From Pseudomonas asgharzadehiana (GTDB taxonomy: Bacteria; Pseudomonadota; Gammaproteobacteria; Pseudomonadales; Pseudomonadaceae), in assembly GCF_019139815.1 (NCBI RefSeq), contig NZ_CP077079.1:124001-188000 (forward strand): 64,000 nucleotides of DNA. The letters are read 5' to 3'. Below, one piece after another: positions 35,297-44,734 of the stretch (the first letter of the stretch is position 1; each line of letters starts with the position of its first letter). The notes beneath the pieces were generated by a model. That model was not told where the DNA came from and did not search any database. It was given only the letters and a program-made list of their open reading frames with translations. The position numbers were made by a program, and so were the translations under genes.

Positions 35297-36595
35297 ATGC
35301 GCGAAGCCGGTCTATTAAAACCAGCAGTCTTGTGGCTGCTGCTGTTGGCGCCGCTGTTCTTCAGCACCTACGGCTTTGCCACCTGGGTTACCAGCCAGCG
35401 CAGCGACGTGGGCACGCTGGTGTTCGGCTGGGAAACCTATATGCCATTCTGGGCGTGGACCATCGTGCCCTATTGGTCCATTGACCTGCTCTACGGTTTC
35501 TCCCTGCTGCTGCCCAACACTCGCCACGAACTCAAGCAACATGCATTGCGCCTGCTCAGCGCGCAGGTGATTGCGGTGAGCTGCTTCCTGATCTGGCCGC
35601 TGCGTTTCACGTTCGAACGGCCGGAGCTCGATGGCGTGTTTGGCTGGCTGTTTGCGGTGCTGGCGGGCTTCGATAAGCCGTTCAACCAGGCGCCGTCGCT
35701 GCATATCGCGTTGCTGGTGATTCTATGGGTCATGTTCCAACGCCACAGCCAAGGGGTCTGGCGTTGGCTGGTGCACGGCTGGTTCGCGCTGATCGGTATT
35801 TCGGTACTGACCACTTATCAACACCACTTTATCGACTTGCCCACAGGTGCCCTCGCCGGTTGGCTGTGCGTGTGGTTGTGGCCGGTGGAACACCCGAGCC
35901 CGCTGCTGAATGCGCGACTCAGCCGCGACCCGAAGCGCTGGCGGCTGGGTATGCGCTACGGGATAGGCGCGCTGGCGTTGGCCCTTCTGGCGCTCAGCCT
36001 GCGTGGGGGGTGGTTGTGGTTACTGTGGCTGGCGACGTCACTCGGCCTGGTCATGGCCAATTACTGTGTGCTCGGCGCGGCAGGCTTCCAAAAGCGTGCC
36101 GATGGCCGGCTCACGCCCGCCGCGCGCTGGCTATATGCACCTTACCTGGCGGCCGCGTGGATCAATTCACGGCTGTGGACGCACAGGCATCCACAGCCCG
36201 ATCTGATTGTGGATAACGTTTGGCTTGGGCGAATTCCTACCTCTAAAGAGCAGGGTTCATTCAGCGCTATCGTCGACCTCTGCGCCGAACTGCCGATTAA
36301 TCCACAGGCCCGAGCGTATCAATGTATTCCCGTGCTGGACTTGATCGCACCGACTTCAGCCGAATGCCGGCACGCGGCCGAGGCCATCGAACGCTTGCGC
36401 GCAAGCGGCCCGTTGCTGGTGTGCTGCGCCCTCGGCTACTCGCGCAGCGCCACCGCCGTCGCCGCCTGGCTGCTACACAGCGGGCGTGCCCCGACGGTGG
36501 AACAGGCGCTGGCTATCATTCGTACAGCGCGGGCCAACGTGGTCTTGCATCCCGCTCACCGTGAAGCACTGGAGGGTTTGCCCCATGCCCGCTGA
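35297..36595 (+). CDS. ynbD: PAP2-type membrane phosphatase - dual-specificity phosphatase fusion (YnbD-like)
   Basis: 432 residues from ATG 35297 (MREAGLLKPAVLWLL), like E. coli YnbD (430). N-terminal integral-membrane part (about 1-270) with PAP2-like histidines in FNQAPSLHIALLVI and TYQHHFIDLPTGALAGW. C-terminal part (about 290-432) is a cysteine phosphatase: VIVDNVWLGR-like start and P-loop CCALGYSRSATA (CX5R). Two phosphatase activities in one chain suggest removal of phosphate from lipid intermediates (e.g. phosphatidylglycerol-phosphate-like). Overlaps the next gene by 11 bases. Confidence 0.85.
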   Translation: MREAGLLKPAVLWLLLLAPLFFSTYGFATWVTSQRSDVGTLVFGWETYMPFWAWTIVPYWSIDLLYGFSLLLPNTRHELKQHALRLLSAQVIAVSCFLIWPLRFTFERPELDGVFGWLFAVLAGFDKPFNQAPSLHIALLVILWVMFQRHSQGVWRWLVHGWFALIGISVLTTYQHHFIDLPTGALAGWLCVWLWPVEHPSPLLNARLSRDPKRWRLGMRYGIGALALALLALSLRGGWLWLLWLATSLGLVMANYCVLGAAGFQKRADGRLTPAARWLYAPYLAAAWINSRLWTHRHPQPDLIVDNVWLGRIPTSKEQGSFSAIVDLCAELPINPQARAYQCIPVLDLIAPTSAECRHAAEAIERLRASGPLLVCCALGYSRSATAVAAWLLHSGRAPTVEQALAIIRTARANVVLHPAHREALEGLPHAR

Positions 36596-37028
36596 TATGG
36601 AACTGCAAGTGGTTGCCAGCCTGCTGCGCCGTGGTCGCGCGCTGGATCAGTTATCCACAGGCCTCACCGTCGCCGGCGTGTTATTCGGCCTGGCGCAATT
36701 GCTGATGCCGAGTATTACGCCTATTTGCCTGCTGCTCAGCCTGTGGATGATCATCCTCGGGCTGCTGCAAAAATACTGGGCGCTGCGGGTGGCTTTCGAT
36801 GCCGACCTGTTCGCCCTGCTGGCGCGTGACACCGGGCGTACCGCCGACCTCGACCAAGCCCTGCAGACCCTCGGCCTGCAATCGCCCAAACGTGCCGGCC
36901 GGCCTTGGGCCGAGCGTCGTCGCGGCGCCCTCAAACTGCTGCGCAAACAAGCCTGGCTGCTCGGTGCACAAGCGCTGCTGACCCTGGGCATGATCCTCGC
37001 CAGCCCTTGGCTGCCTTTCGCCGGATAA
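36585..37028 (+). CDS. Two-helix membrane protein of the ynb-like operon (unknown)
   Basis: 147 residues from ATG 36585, preceded by GGAGGG. Hydrophobic segments at about 22-58 (two helices with a short turn, VAGVLFGLAQLLMP / ITPICLLLSLWMIILGLL) and at the C-terminus (LLGAQALLTLGMILASPWL). A basic cytoplasmic middle (LQSPKRAGRPWAERRRGAL). No family recognised. It starts inside ynbD and ends ten bases before the acyltransferase, so it belongs to the same operon; a scaffold or assembly role is only a guess. Confidence 0.75.
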   Translation: MPADMELQVVASLLRRGRALDQLSTGLTVAGVLFGLAQLLMPSITPICLLLSLWMIILGLLQKYWALRVAFDADLFALLARDTGRTADLDQALQTLGLQSPKRAGRPWAERRRGALKLLRKQAWLLGAQALLTLGMILASPWLPFAG

Positions 37029-37038
37029 GGAACCCCCC

Positions 37039-37659
37039 ATGTTCGAACCTGTGGTTGCCACGCTCATTACCTCCATGGCCCGCACTGTCACGGGTGCTCG
37101 CAGCCTGTGGCTGGGTTGCGCGCCAGTGCCGGTGCAACGCATCTACTTCGCCAACCACAGTAGCCACGGCGACTTCGTACTGCTGTGGGCCTCGCTGCCG
37201 CAAAACCTGCGCAAATTCACACGCCCGGTGGCCGGCAGCGATTACTGGAACAAAAGCGCGCTGCGCCGCTACATCATCAACCGCGTGTTCAATGGCGTGC
37301 TGATCGATCGCGAGCGCAAAGAGCCTGTGGATAACCCACTGCAACCGATGCTCGCCGCGTTGGAAGGGGGCGATTCGCTGATCATCTTTCCCGAAGGCAC
37401 GCGCAATCTGGAAGACGGCTTGCTGCCGTTCAAAAGCGGTTTGTATCACTTGGCCAAAAGTTACCCACAGGCGGAGCTGATCCCGGTGTGGATCGCCAAC
37501 CTCAACCGCGTCATGCCCAAGGGCCGCGTACTGCCGCTGCCGTTGTTATGCACCACCAGCTTCGGCGCGCCGCTGCAACTGACAGACGGTGAAGACAAGG
37601 CGCTGTTTCTCGCCCGCACCCGCGACGCCCTGCTCGCCCTTGCCCCGGAGCATTCCTGA
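37039..37659 (+). CDS. 1-acyl-glycerol-phosphate acyltransferase family protein (PlsC-like)
   Basis: 206 residues. PlsC motif I FANHSSHGDFVLLW (HX4D), motif III IIFPEGTRNLEDG, and a C-terminal PVWIANLNRVMPKG region. Short for a PlsC and starts with a weak amphipathic segment, so a peripheral membrane enzyme. In this operon it would supply phosphatidic acid to the CdsA-like enzyme encoded one base downstream of its stop. It is not part of the E. coli ynb set. Confidence 0.88.
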   Translation: MFEPVVATLITSMARTVTGARSLWLGCAPVPVQRIYFANHSSHGDFVLLWASLPQNLRKFTRPVAGSDYWNKSALRRYIINRVFNGVLIDRERKEPVDNPLQPMLAALEGGDSLIIFPEGTRNLEDGLLPFKSGLYHLAKSYPQAELIPVWIANLNRVMPKGRVLPLPLLCTTSFGAPLQLTDGEDKALFLARTRDALLALAPEHS

Positions 37660-37660
37660 C

Positions 37661-38593
37661 ATGGATAGCCAAACCCTGATGTTGTTCGGCGGGATCGGCG
37701 CGATCCTGGTGCTGGCCTCGCTGATCGGCCTGATCCTCAAACTGCGCACCCGTGGCACGCCGAACGCGGTGATCGACAACCTCAACGCGCGCATCAACGC
37801 CTGGTGGGTCATGGTGGTGGTGATCGGCATCGCCTTCTGGCTCGGCACCGGCGCGGTGATCCTGTTGTTCTACGCGGTGTCGTTCTACGCCCTGCGCGAA
37901 TTTCTCACCCTCACCCCCACGCGCCGCAGCGACTACCCGGCACTGGTGGCCGCGTTCTATCTGGCCCTGCCGCTGCAATACTTGCTGATCTATTCCGATT
38001 GGTACGGGCTGTTCTCGATCTTCATCCCGGTGTACGTGTTTTTGCTGCTGCCCATCCTCGCCTCGCTGGGCGGCGACAGCACGCACTTCCTGGAGCGCGC
38101 CTCCAAGGTGCAATGGGGCCTGATGATCGCGGTGTTCTGCGTGTCGTTCGTGCCGGCGCTGCTGACACTGGACATTCCCGGCTACGAAGGGCGCAACCTG
38201 CTGCTGATCGCCTATCTGGTGATCGTGGTGCAGCTGTCGGACGTGCTGCAATACGTGTGCGGCAAGCTGTTCGGCAAACACAAGATCGCGCCCAACCTGT
38301 CGCCCTCTAAAACCGTGGAAGGCTTTGTCGGCGGGATTTTGCTGTCATCCCTCATCGGCGCCGCGCTGTGGTGGACCACGCCGTTCAACCCATGGCAGTC
38401 GTTTTTGATTGCGCTGTTGATCAACCTGCTGGGGTTTGCCGGTGGCATTGTGATGTCGGCGATCAAGCGCGACCGGGGCGTGAAGGACTGGGGCCATATG
38501 ATCGAAGGGCACGGCGGCATGCTGGATCGCCTGGATTCGGTGTGTTTTGCGGCGCCGATTTTCTTTCATCTGGTGCGGTACTGGTGGACCTGA
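37661..38593 (+). CDS. ynbB: Phosphatidate cytidylyltransferase (CdsA/YnbB-like)
   Basis: 310 residues from ATG 37661 (MDSQTLMLFGGIG). About eight membrane helices and the full CDP-DAG synthase signature SAIKRDRGVKDWGHMIEGHGGMLDRLDS (split, residues about 266-293), plus ALREFLTLTP and KTVEGFVGG. Converts phosphatidic acid and CTP to CDP-diacylglycerol. Canonical cdsA lies elsewhere in pseudomonads, so this is a paralogue dedicated to the operon. Last gene of the operon; a REP follows. Confidence 0.93.
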   Translation: MDSQTLMLFGGIGAILVLASLIGLILKLRTRGTPNAVIDNLNARINAWWVMVVVIGIAFWLGTGAVILLFYAVSFYALREFLTLTPTRRSDYPALVAAFYLALPLQYLLIYSDWYGLFSIFIPVYVFLLLPILASLGGDSTHFLERASKVQWGLMIAVFCVSFVPALLTLDIPGYEGRNLLLIAYLVIVVQLSDVLQYVCGKLFGKHKIAPNLSPSKTVEGFVGGILLSSLIGAALWWTTPFNPWQSFLIALLINLLGFAGGIVMSAIKRDRGVKDWGHMIEGHGGMLDRLDSVCFAAPIFFHLVRYWWT

Positions 38594-38627
38594 CCCACAC
38601 CGCCCCAAAACCCAATGAAGATCAAAA

Positions 38628-38663
38628 TGTGGGAGGGGCTTGCCCTGGGCAAGCCCGCTCACT
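38628..38663. repeat. Hybrid REP: GI-like half plus GII half
   Basis: GTGGGAGGGGCTTGC (GI core with one G lost) at 38629-38643 and GGGCAAGCCCGCTCAC, the reverse complement of the GII core GTGAGCGGGCTTGCCC, at 38647-38662, only three bases apart. It abuts the stop codon of the Lrp remnant. Confidence 0.75.
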
Positions 38664-38860
38664 ACAAGAGCATTTGTCCCGGTAGATGCCCCAGCGGCAT
38701 CGGACCTGGGGTTTTCACCGTCTGAATCGCAAAATTGCTGCGAATGTCGCGCCCCCCGGCAGCTTCAACAAACTGCCGGTCACAAACCGCTCATACCCGC
38801 GCAGATCCGGCACCACCACCTGCAACAGAAAATCCGACTCCCCCGACACCAGGAAGTATC
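38662..38860 (-). pseudogene. Lrp/AsnC regulator C-terminal remnant (truncated and frameshifted)
   Basis: Minus strand translation reads YFLVSGESDFLLQVVVPDL, GYERF and LLKLPG, then after a six-G run the frame must shift to give RDIRSNFAIQTVK and a tail ending QMLL plus TAG (38664-38662). This is the conserved RAM domain end of Lrp/AsnC regulators. The helix-turn-helix half is absent: upstream sequence switches to the alpha-2-macroglobulin promoter/leader. Loss of one base (expected GTG to GG) explains the frameshift. No function expected. Confidence 0.75.
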
Positions 38861-38923
38861 GGCGACATCTTTTGTAGCAAAGACGCGTGTAAGATACGCC
38901 GCACTTAGCCAGGGATGCTCGCC

Positions 38924-41900
38924 ATGTTCGATTCGCTCAAAGCCATCAGCCGTCGTGTTGTCGGTGTGTTTTTGACCGTGGGGAGGGCCGTTTTCGGACA
39001 GTGGCAGCCGCCAAAGTGGCTGCGCGCCGTCGGCCGTGGCATGGCGACCCTGGGGGGCAAAGCCCGCGCTTATCCGCGCCAGACCGGTGCCGGAGTGCTC
39101 GGCCTGGTGCTGCTCGCCGCTGCGGGTTTCTACGGCTGGCACTGGTATTCCAACCTGCCGCAACCGCACACCGCGAGTTATTCGCTGCACAAACCGAACC
39201 TGACCGACTACACCCAGCCAACGCCGGTTGTGGATAACTTGCAGGTGCGTTTCGGCGAGTCCGTGGCGCCACTGGCGGCCATCGGCAAACCGGTGACCGA
39301 GGGCATTACCCTCAAACCCGAGGTTGCCGGCACCTGGCGCTGGGCGGATGACCGCAGCCTGTTGTTCGTGCCGGACAAAGACTGGCCTGTCGACGCGCAT
39401 TACACCCTGGACCTGGCAAAGAAAAACCTGCTCGCCGACGGCGTCTTGCTCGACCAATACAGTGCGCAATTTTCCACCCAGCCGTTCCGCGCCACCCTGG
39501 CGCAAAACGAGCTGTACCAGGACCCGTCCAATCCAACGCTGAAACAGCTGGTGGCGACCTTCCATTTTTCCCACCCGGTAGATGAAGACAACCTACGCAA
39601 ACGCGTAACGGTCAGCCTCGGCAAAGGCTTGGCCTACCGCGACGCCCAGTTGCCCAACCGTGCGGAAATCACCTTCGACGAGAAAAAACTCAACGCCTAC
39701 GTACGCTCCGCCGCCCTGGCCACGCCGCTGGAAAGCACCCCGGTCAGCGCCAGGCTCGATGAGGGCATCAAGGCGCGTGACGGTGGCAATGCCAGCACCG
39801 CACCGTTGGTAGCGGAAGTTACCGTGCCCGGCCGCTATCGCCTGACCTTTACTGGCGCCGAAGTCAGCTTCGTGGACAACGAGCGCGGCGAGCCCGAGCC
39901 GGTGCTGATGTTCAGCAGCTCCAGCGCCGTGGCCGATGAGACCATCGCCGGTAAGGTGCAAGCCTGGCTGTTGCCGGAAAAAGCCCAGGACGACACCCGC
40001 CCCTATAACACCAACGAGATCGACGACGCGCTGCTGGCCCGCAGCACCAAGGTCACGCTGACCCACGTGCCCAGCGTCGAACCGCTGAACACCCTGCACG
40101 CCTTCAAGTTCAAGGCTCCGGCCGGTCGTGCGCTGTATGTACGTGTGCCCGCCAACCTGGAAGCTATCGGTGGCTATCTGGCGAAGAATCCTACGGCGTC
40201 GCTGGTGAGCATGCCGGCGTATCCGCGCACATTGCAGTTCTTGTCTGACGGCGCGTTGCTCAGCCTCAATGGCGAAAAACGCCTGGGTTTCATGGCCCGT
40301 GGCGTACCGGGTGCCCATGTGGAAATCGCCCGCCTGTTGCCCAACCAGTTACAACACCTGGTGGACCAGAGCAGCGGCAGCTTTGCCCGGCCCAACTTCG
40401 GTAACGAATACTTCGATCGCATGGTCGAGCGTCAGACGTTGGACATCCCGCTGTCGTCCAACGACCCAGCCAAAACTGTCTACGACAACGTGGACCTGAG
40501 CCACTACCTCACCGCCAACGGCGGCCGGCGCGGTATTTTCGTGCTTAAGCTCAGCCCCCAGGATGAACCGGCCGAACGCACATTCGACTACAACCGCAGC
40601 AGCACCAGCGACCTGCGGTTTATCGTGGTGACTGACCTGGGCATCATCGCCAAACGCTCCAGTGACGGCAGCCACGACGTGTATGTGCAGTCCATCGGCA
40701 ACGGTTCGCCGGTGGCCGACGCACAGGTCGACATCATTGGTCGTAACGGTTTGCCGGTGAGCAGTGGGCACACTGACGGCGAAGGCCATGTGCATTTCGC
40801 CAAACTGGATGAACTGCGCCGTGAGAAAACGCCGCTGATGTATGTGGTCAGTCGCGGTAATGACCAGTCGTTCCTGCCGATTGCCCGTCAGTCCCAACAG
40901 CTGGATTTGTCGCGCTTCGATGTAGGCGGTTTGGAAGAAGACGGCGCGATTGATCGTCTCAGTGCCTACCTGTTCAGCGACCGTGGCCTGTACCGGCCCG
41001 GCGAAACCGCGCATTTGGGCATGATCGTGCGCAGCGGCAACTGGAAAGGCGCCTTGCAAGGCCTGCCGGTGGAGCTGCAAATCACTGATCCGCGCGGCCT
41101 GGAGGTCATTCGCCAACCGCTGAAATTGTCGGCCAGCGGTTTTGAGACCTTTGATTTCCCGAGCAGCGAAGTCAGCCCCGCCGGGGAATACACCGCGACC
41201 TTGCAGTTGATTGGCCAGAAGCAGACCCGTACCGACCTGGGCAGTGTCAGCTTCAAGGTCCGCGATTTCGAGCCGGACCGCATGAAGGTCAGCCTGAGCC
41301 TGCACGACACACCGGTGCAAGGCTGGATCCCGCCGGACCAGGTGGTGGCCAAAGTCACTGCGATGCACCTGTTCGGCGCCCCGGCGACAGGCCGCCGCGT
41401 CACAGCGAAGATGGCCCTGAGCCCGACCCTCGCGGCCTTCGAGCGCTACCCCGATTACCGCTTCCGCCTCAACGACTCCCTGGAAGACGCCAGCACTGAA
41501 GACTTGGCTGAAACCACTGTCGACGATAACGGCCAGGCCGTGCTCGACCTCAACCTGCAACGCTTCGCCAACAGCACTTATCGCCTGCAAGTGATGACTC
41601 AGGTGTTCGAGGCCGAAGGTGGGCGTAACGTGGCCGCGCAAAGTGCGTTACTGATGTCGTCCGCGCCCTACCTGGTGGGTGTGAAAAGTCAGGATTCACT
41701 GTCGTACGTCGCCAAGGACGCCCCGCGCCAAGTGCACTGGCTGGCTGTAGCGCCGGACCTGACACCGCTGGCGGTGGAAGGCCTGACCAGCGAAGTGGTC
41801 GAGCACCGTTATGTGTCGGTACTGGTGAAACAGTCCAATGGCACCTACAAGTACGAGTCGCGCATCAAGAACATCAGCCAACCGGCTACGCCGCTGGTGA

Positions 41901-44734
41901 TGACCAAAGACGGCGCCAGGCAGAGCCTGAACACCGGCACGCCGGGGGATTTCACCCTGCAACTGAAGGATGCCAACGGCAACCTGCTCAACCAGATCGA
42001 TTACAGCGTGGCCGGGCGCGGCAACACCTCGCGTTCGCTGGAGCGCAACGCCGAGCTGCAATTGCGCCTGGATAAACGCAGCTACGCCAGCGGTGACGAG
42101 ATCGCCATCAGCATTCGCGCGCCGTACACCGGCGCGGGCTTGATCACCATCGAGCGGGACAAGGTCTACACCCAGCAGTGGTTCAAGGCCGACAGCACCA
42201 ACAGCGTGCAGCATATCCGCGTGCCGGCAGGGCTTGAGGGCAATGCCTACGTCAACGTGCAATTCGTGCGCGACATCGGCTCGTCCGAGGTTTACATGAG
42301 CCCGCTGTCCTACGGCGTGGTGCCCTTCAGCATCAACCTGGATGCGCGGCGCATGGCGCTGAAGGTCGAAGGCCCGGCGAAGGTCGAGCCGGGGCAGACC
42401 CTGGATATCAAGGTCAATGCCGACCGTCCGGGCCGTGCGGTGGTGTATGCCGTGGACGAGGGCATTTTGCAGGTGGCGCGCTACCAGACGCCGGACCCGT
42501 TGGGCTTCTTCTTCCAGAAACGTGCGCTGGAAGTAGGCACCAGCCAGATTCTTGACCTGATCCTGCCGGAATTTTCCCGCCTGCTCAGTGGGGCAGCGCC
42601 CGGCGGCGATACCGACGGCGCACTGGCCAATCATCTCAACCCGTTCAAACGCAAACATAAGCCGCCAGTGGCGTGGTGGTCCGGGCTGGTGGACTTACCG
42701 GCCGGCGAAACCACTCTGCATTACGAGGTGCCGGACAGCTTCAACGGCAAGTTGCGCCTGTTTGCGGTGGCGGTGGATACCGACAGCGTGGGCGTCAGCG
42801 ATGCCACGACCGACGTGCGCGGGCCCATCGTGATCACGCCAAACGTACCGGCCTTCGTCGCGCCGGGGGACGTGTTCAACGTCAGCGCCGGGGTGTTCAG
42901 TAACCTCGACGCGGCGGCGGATGTGAAGTTCGAAGTGCAGACCAGCGCCGGCCTGGTGGTGCAGGGCGACAAGGGCAGCACCCTGTCGCTGCAACCGCGC
43001 AAGGAAGGCACTGCCGAGTTCAAGATCAAGGTCGGCGACACCCTCGGCTCGGCAGACCTGCGATTTATCGCGGTATTGCCGGGCGGCAAGCGCATCCAGG
43101 TGGCGGAAACCACCTCGATCCGCCCCTTGAGCGAACACCGCGTGGCCCTGAGCCTGGGCCGTTTCGATAGCGCCAGCAAAGAGCTTAAACCGACGCGTGA
43201 GCTGTTCAGCCAACTGCGCGACGTGCAGTTGGGCGTGGCCGCTTCGCCGCTGGTATGGGCCAACGGCCTCAAGCATTACCTGGATGACTATGGCTACGCG
43301 TGCACCGAACAATTGGTGTCCAAGGCCATGCCGGCGTTGATCTGGGGCGGCACCGCACCCGAGGCCGAACAGGCCTTCGCCGGCGCGGTGCGCATGCTGC
43401 GCCAACGCCAGAACCAGGCCGGCGGTTTCGGTTTGTGGGCCGCCAACCCGGACGTGGCGCCCTACGCCAGCCTGTACGCCACCGACTTCCTGATCGAAGC
43501 CAGGGAACGCGGGCTGCCGGTACCGGAAGATGTGTTGGTACGCGCCAATACCTATCTGACGGACCTGGCCAATGGCCCCAGCGAAGGCCTGTCGGAATTG
43601 CGTAACCGTGCCTACGCCAGTTACCTGCTGAGCCGTCAGGGGATTCTGGTAAGCGGCGCCTTGAGCGATATCCGCGAACGCTACGAAAGCTACTTCAAAG
43701 ACAGCTGGCAGAACGACCTGGGCGCCGCTTACCTGGCCGCCAGCTACAAGCTGCTCAAGCAGGATCGCCAGGCCGACTCCTTGTTCCGCAAAATCCCGTG
43801 GCGTTCGCTTGTGGATAAGTGGGACAGCGACGGCCTGTACTACGACCCGCTGGTGCACGATGCCGAACACTTGCACCTGTTGGCGCGCCACTTCCCTGAG
43901 TTGCTGGACGATGTGCCCACGGCGCTGCTGGACAAGCTTGGCAAACGTCTCAACGAGCAACGCTACAACTCGCTGTCGGCGGCCCTGCTGCTGCGTGCCC
44001 TGGACAACTACGGCCAGCGCGCGCAAAGCGACATGACCCTCAAGGCCACCGCCTGGTTGGGCGACAAGCAGCAACAACTGCTGGAAATGGCCGGCCAGCC
44101 GCCGCGAGCCGCCGTACCGGGCACCACGCAAAAGCTGGTGATGGAAAAATCCGACGGCCCGGCGGCGTTCTACATGCTCAGCGAAGCCGGTTTTGATAAA
44201 GGCGCCAAGCTCAAGGCCATCAACAACGGCCTGGAAATCATCCACGAATACCTCGACCTCAAAGGCGAGCCGGTAAGCAAAGTCGCGGTGGGCGATGAGT
44301 TCCTGGTACGTCTGCGCCTGCGCGCTACCGACCGTGACCAGGTGCAGCAAGTGGCGGTCGTCGACCTGCTGCCCGGTGGCGTCGAGCCTGTGTATAACTT
44401 GCCGCCGGAGCCGGACCCGCAAGCCGACAGCAGCGAGGAAAGCGAAGGCGAGGAATCCGAGTACGTGCAAGCCAGCGAAGAAGAAGCCGACACCTGGCAA
44501 GCGCCAATCGGTGAAACCGAGCTGAGCAACTGGCAGCCGGACTACGTGGATGTACGTGATGATCGGGTGGTGCTGTACGGCACCGCGCTGCGCGATGTAG
44601 GTACTTTCGTTTACCGCGTACGTGCTACCAACGCCGGCACGTTCAATACGCCACCGGCCTACGCCGAAGGCATGTACGAAACCACCCTGCAAGGGCGCGG
44701 CAAAGTAGGCCAGCTTGAAATTACCAAGCCTTAA
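38924..44734 (+). CDS. Alpha-2-macroglobulin family protein with thioester (YfhM-like)
   Basis: 1936 residues from ATG 38924, preceded by AGGGA. An unusually long basic leader (about 50 residues) precedes one hydrophobic helix (GVLGLVLLAAAGFYGWHW), so it is anchored in the inner membrane with the bulk in the periplasm, not a lipoprotein. Several MG domains, a bait-like stretch, and the thioester motif C1460-T-E-Q in GYACTEQLVSKAMP followed by an alpha-alpha toroid (PYASLYATDFLIEA). Such proteins trap invading proteases covalently. The acidic insert near 1830 (EESEGEESEYVQASEEEAD) may be a linker. Its end overlaps pbpC by 20 bases. Confidence 0.93.
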   Translation: MFDSLKAISRRVVGVFLTVGRAVFGQWQPPKWLRAVGRGMATLGGKARAYPRQTGAGVLGLVLLAAAGFYGWHWYSNLPQPHTASYSLHKPNLTDYTQPTPVVDNLQVRFGESVAPLAAIGKPVTEGITLKPEVAGTWRWADDRSLLFVPDKDWPVDAHYTLDLAKKNLLADGVLLDQYSAQFSTQPFRATLAQNELYQDPSNPTLKQLVATFHFSHPVDEDNLRKRVTVSLGKGLAYRDAQLPNRAEITFDEKKLNAYVRSAALATPLESTPVSARLDEGIKARDGGNASTAPLVAEVTVPGRYRLTFTGAEVSFVDNERGEPEPVLMFSSSSAVADETIAGKVQAWLLPEKAQDDTRPYNTNEIDDALLARSTKVTLTHVPSVEPLNTLHAFKFKAPAGRALYVRVPANLEAIGGYLAKNPTASLVSMPAYPRTLQFLSDGALLSLNGEKRLGFMARGVPGAHVEIARLLPNQLQHLVDQSSGSFARPNFGNEYFDRMVERQTLDIPLSSNDPAKTVYDNVDLSHYLTANGGRRGIFVLKLSPQDEPAERTFDYNRSSTSDLRFIVVTDLGIIAKRSSDGSHDVYVQSIGNGSPVADAQVDIIGRNGLPVSSGHTDGEGHVHFAKLDELRREKTPLMYVVSRGNDQSFLPIARQSQQLDLSRFDVGGLEEDGAIDRLSAYLFSDRGLYRPGETAHLGMIVRSGNWKGALQGLPVELQITDPRGLEVIRQPLKLSASGFETFDFPSSEVSPAGEYTATLQLIGQKQTRTDLGSVSFKVRDFEPDRMKVSLSLHDTPVQGWIPPDQVVAKVTAMHLFGAPATGRRVTAKMALSPTLAAFERYPDYRFRLNDSLEDASTEDLAETTVDDNGQAVLDLNLQRFANSTYRLQVMTQVFEAEGGRNVAAQSALLMSSAPYLVGVKSQDSLSYVAKDAPRQVHWLAVAPDLTPLAVEGLTSEVVEHRYVSVLVKQSNGTYKYESRIKNISQPATPLVMTKDGARQSLNTGTPGDFTLQLKDANGNLLNQIDYSVAGRGNTSRSLERNAELQLRLDKRSYASGDEIAISIRAPYTGAGLITIERDKVYTQQWFKADSTNSVQHIRVPAGLEGNAYVNVQFVRDIGSSEVYMSPLSYGVVPFSINLDARRMALKVEGPAKVEPGQTLDIKVNADRPGRAVVYAVDEGILQVARYQTPDPLGFFFQKRALEVGTSQILDLILPEFSRLLSGAAPGGDTDGALANHLNPFKRKHKPPVAWWSGLVDLPAGETTLHYEVPDSFNGKLRLFAVAVDTDSVGVSDATTDVRGPIVITPNVPAFVAPGDVFNVSAGVFSNLDAAADVKFEVQTSAGLVVQGDKGSTLSLQPRKEGTAEFKIKVGDTLGSADLRFIAVLPGGKRIQVAETTSIRPLSEHRVALSLGRFDSASKELKPTRELFSQLRDVQLGVAASPLVWANGLKHYLDDYGYACTEQLVSKAMPALIWGGTAPEAEQAFAGAVRMLRQRQNQAGGFGLWAANPDVAPYASLYATDFLIEARERGLPVPEDVLVRANTYLTDLANGPSEGLSELRNRAYASYLLSRQGILVSGALSDIRERYESYFKDSWQNDLGAAYLAASYKLLKQDRQADSLFRKIPWRSLVDKWDSDGLYYDPLVHDAEHLHLLARHFPELLDDVPTALLDKLGKRLNEQRYNSLSAALLLRALDNYGQRAQSDMTLKATAWLGDKQQQLLEMAGQPPRAAVPGTTQKLVMEKSDGPAAFYMLSEAGFDKGAKLKAINNGLEIIHEYLDLKGEPVSKVAVGDEFLVRLRLRATDRDQVQQVAVVDLLPGGVEPVYNLPPEPDPQADSSEESEGEESEYVQASEEEADTWQAPIGETELSNWQPDYVDVRDDRVVLYGTALRDVGTFVYRVRATNAGTFNTPPAYAEGMYETTLQGRGKVGQLEITKP

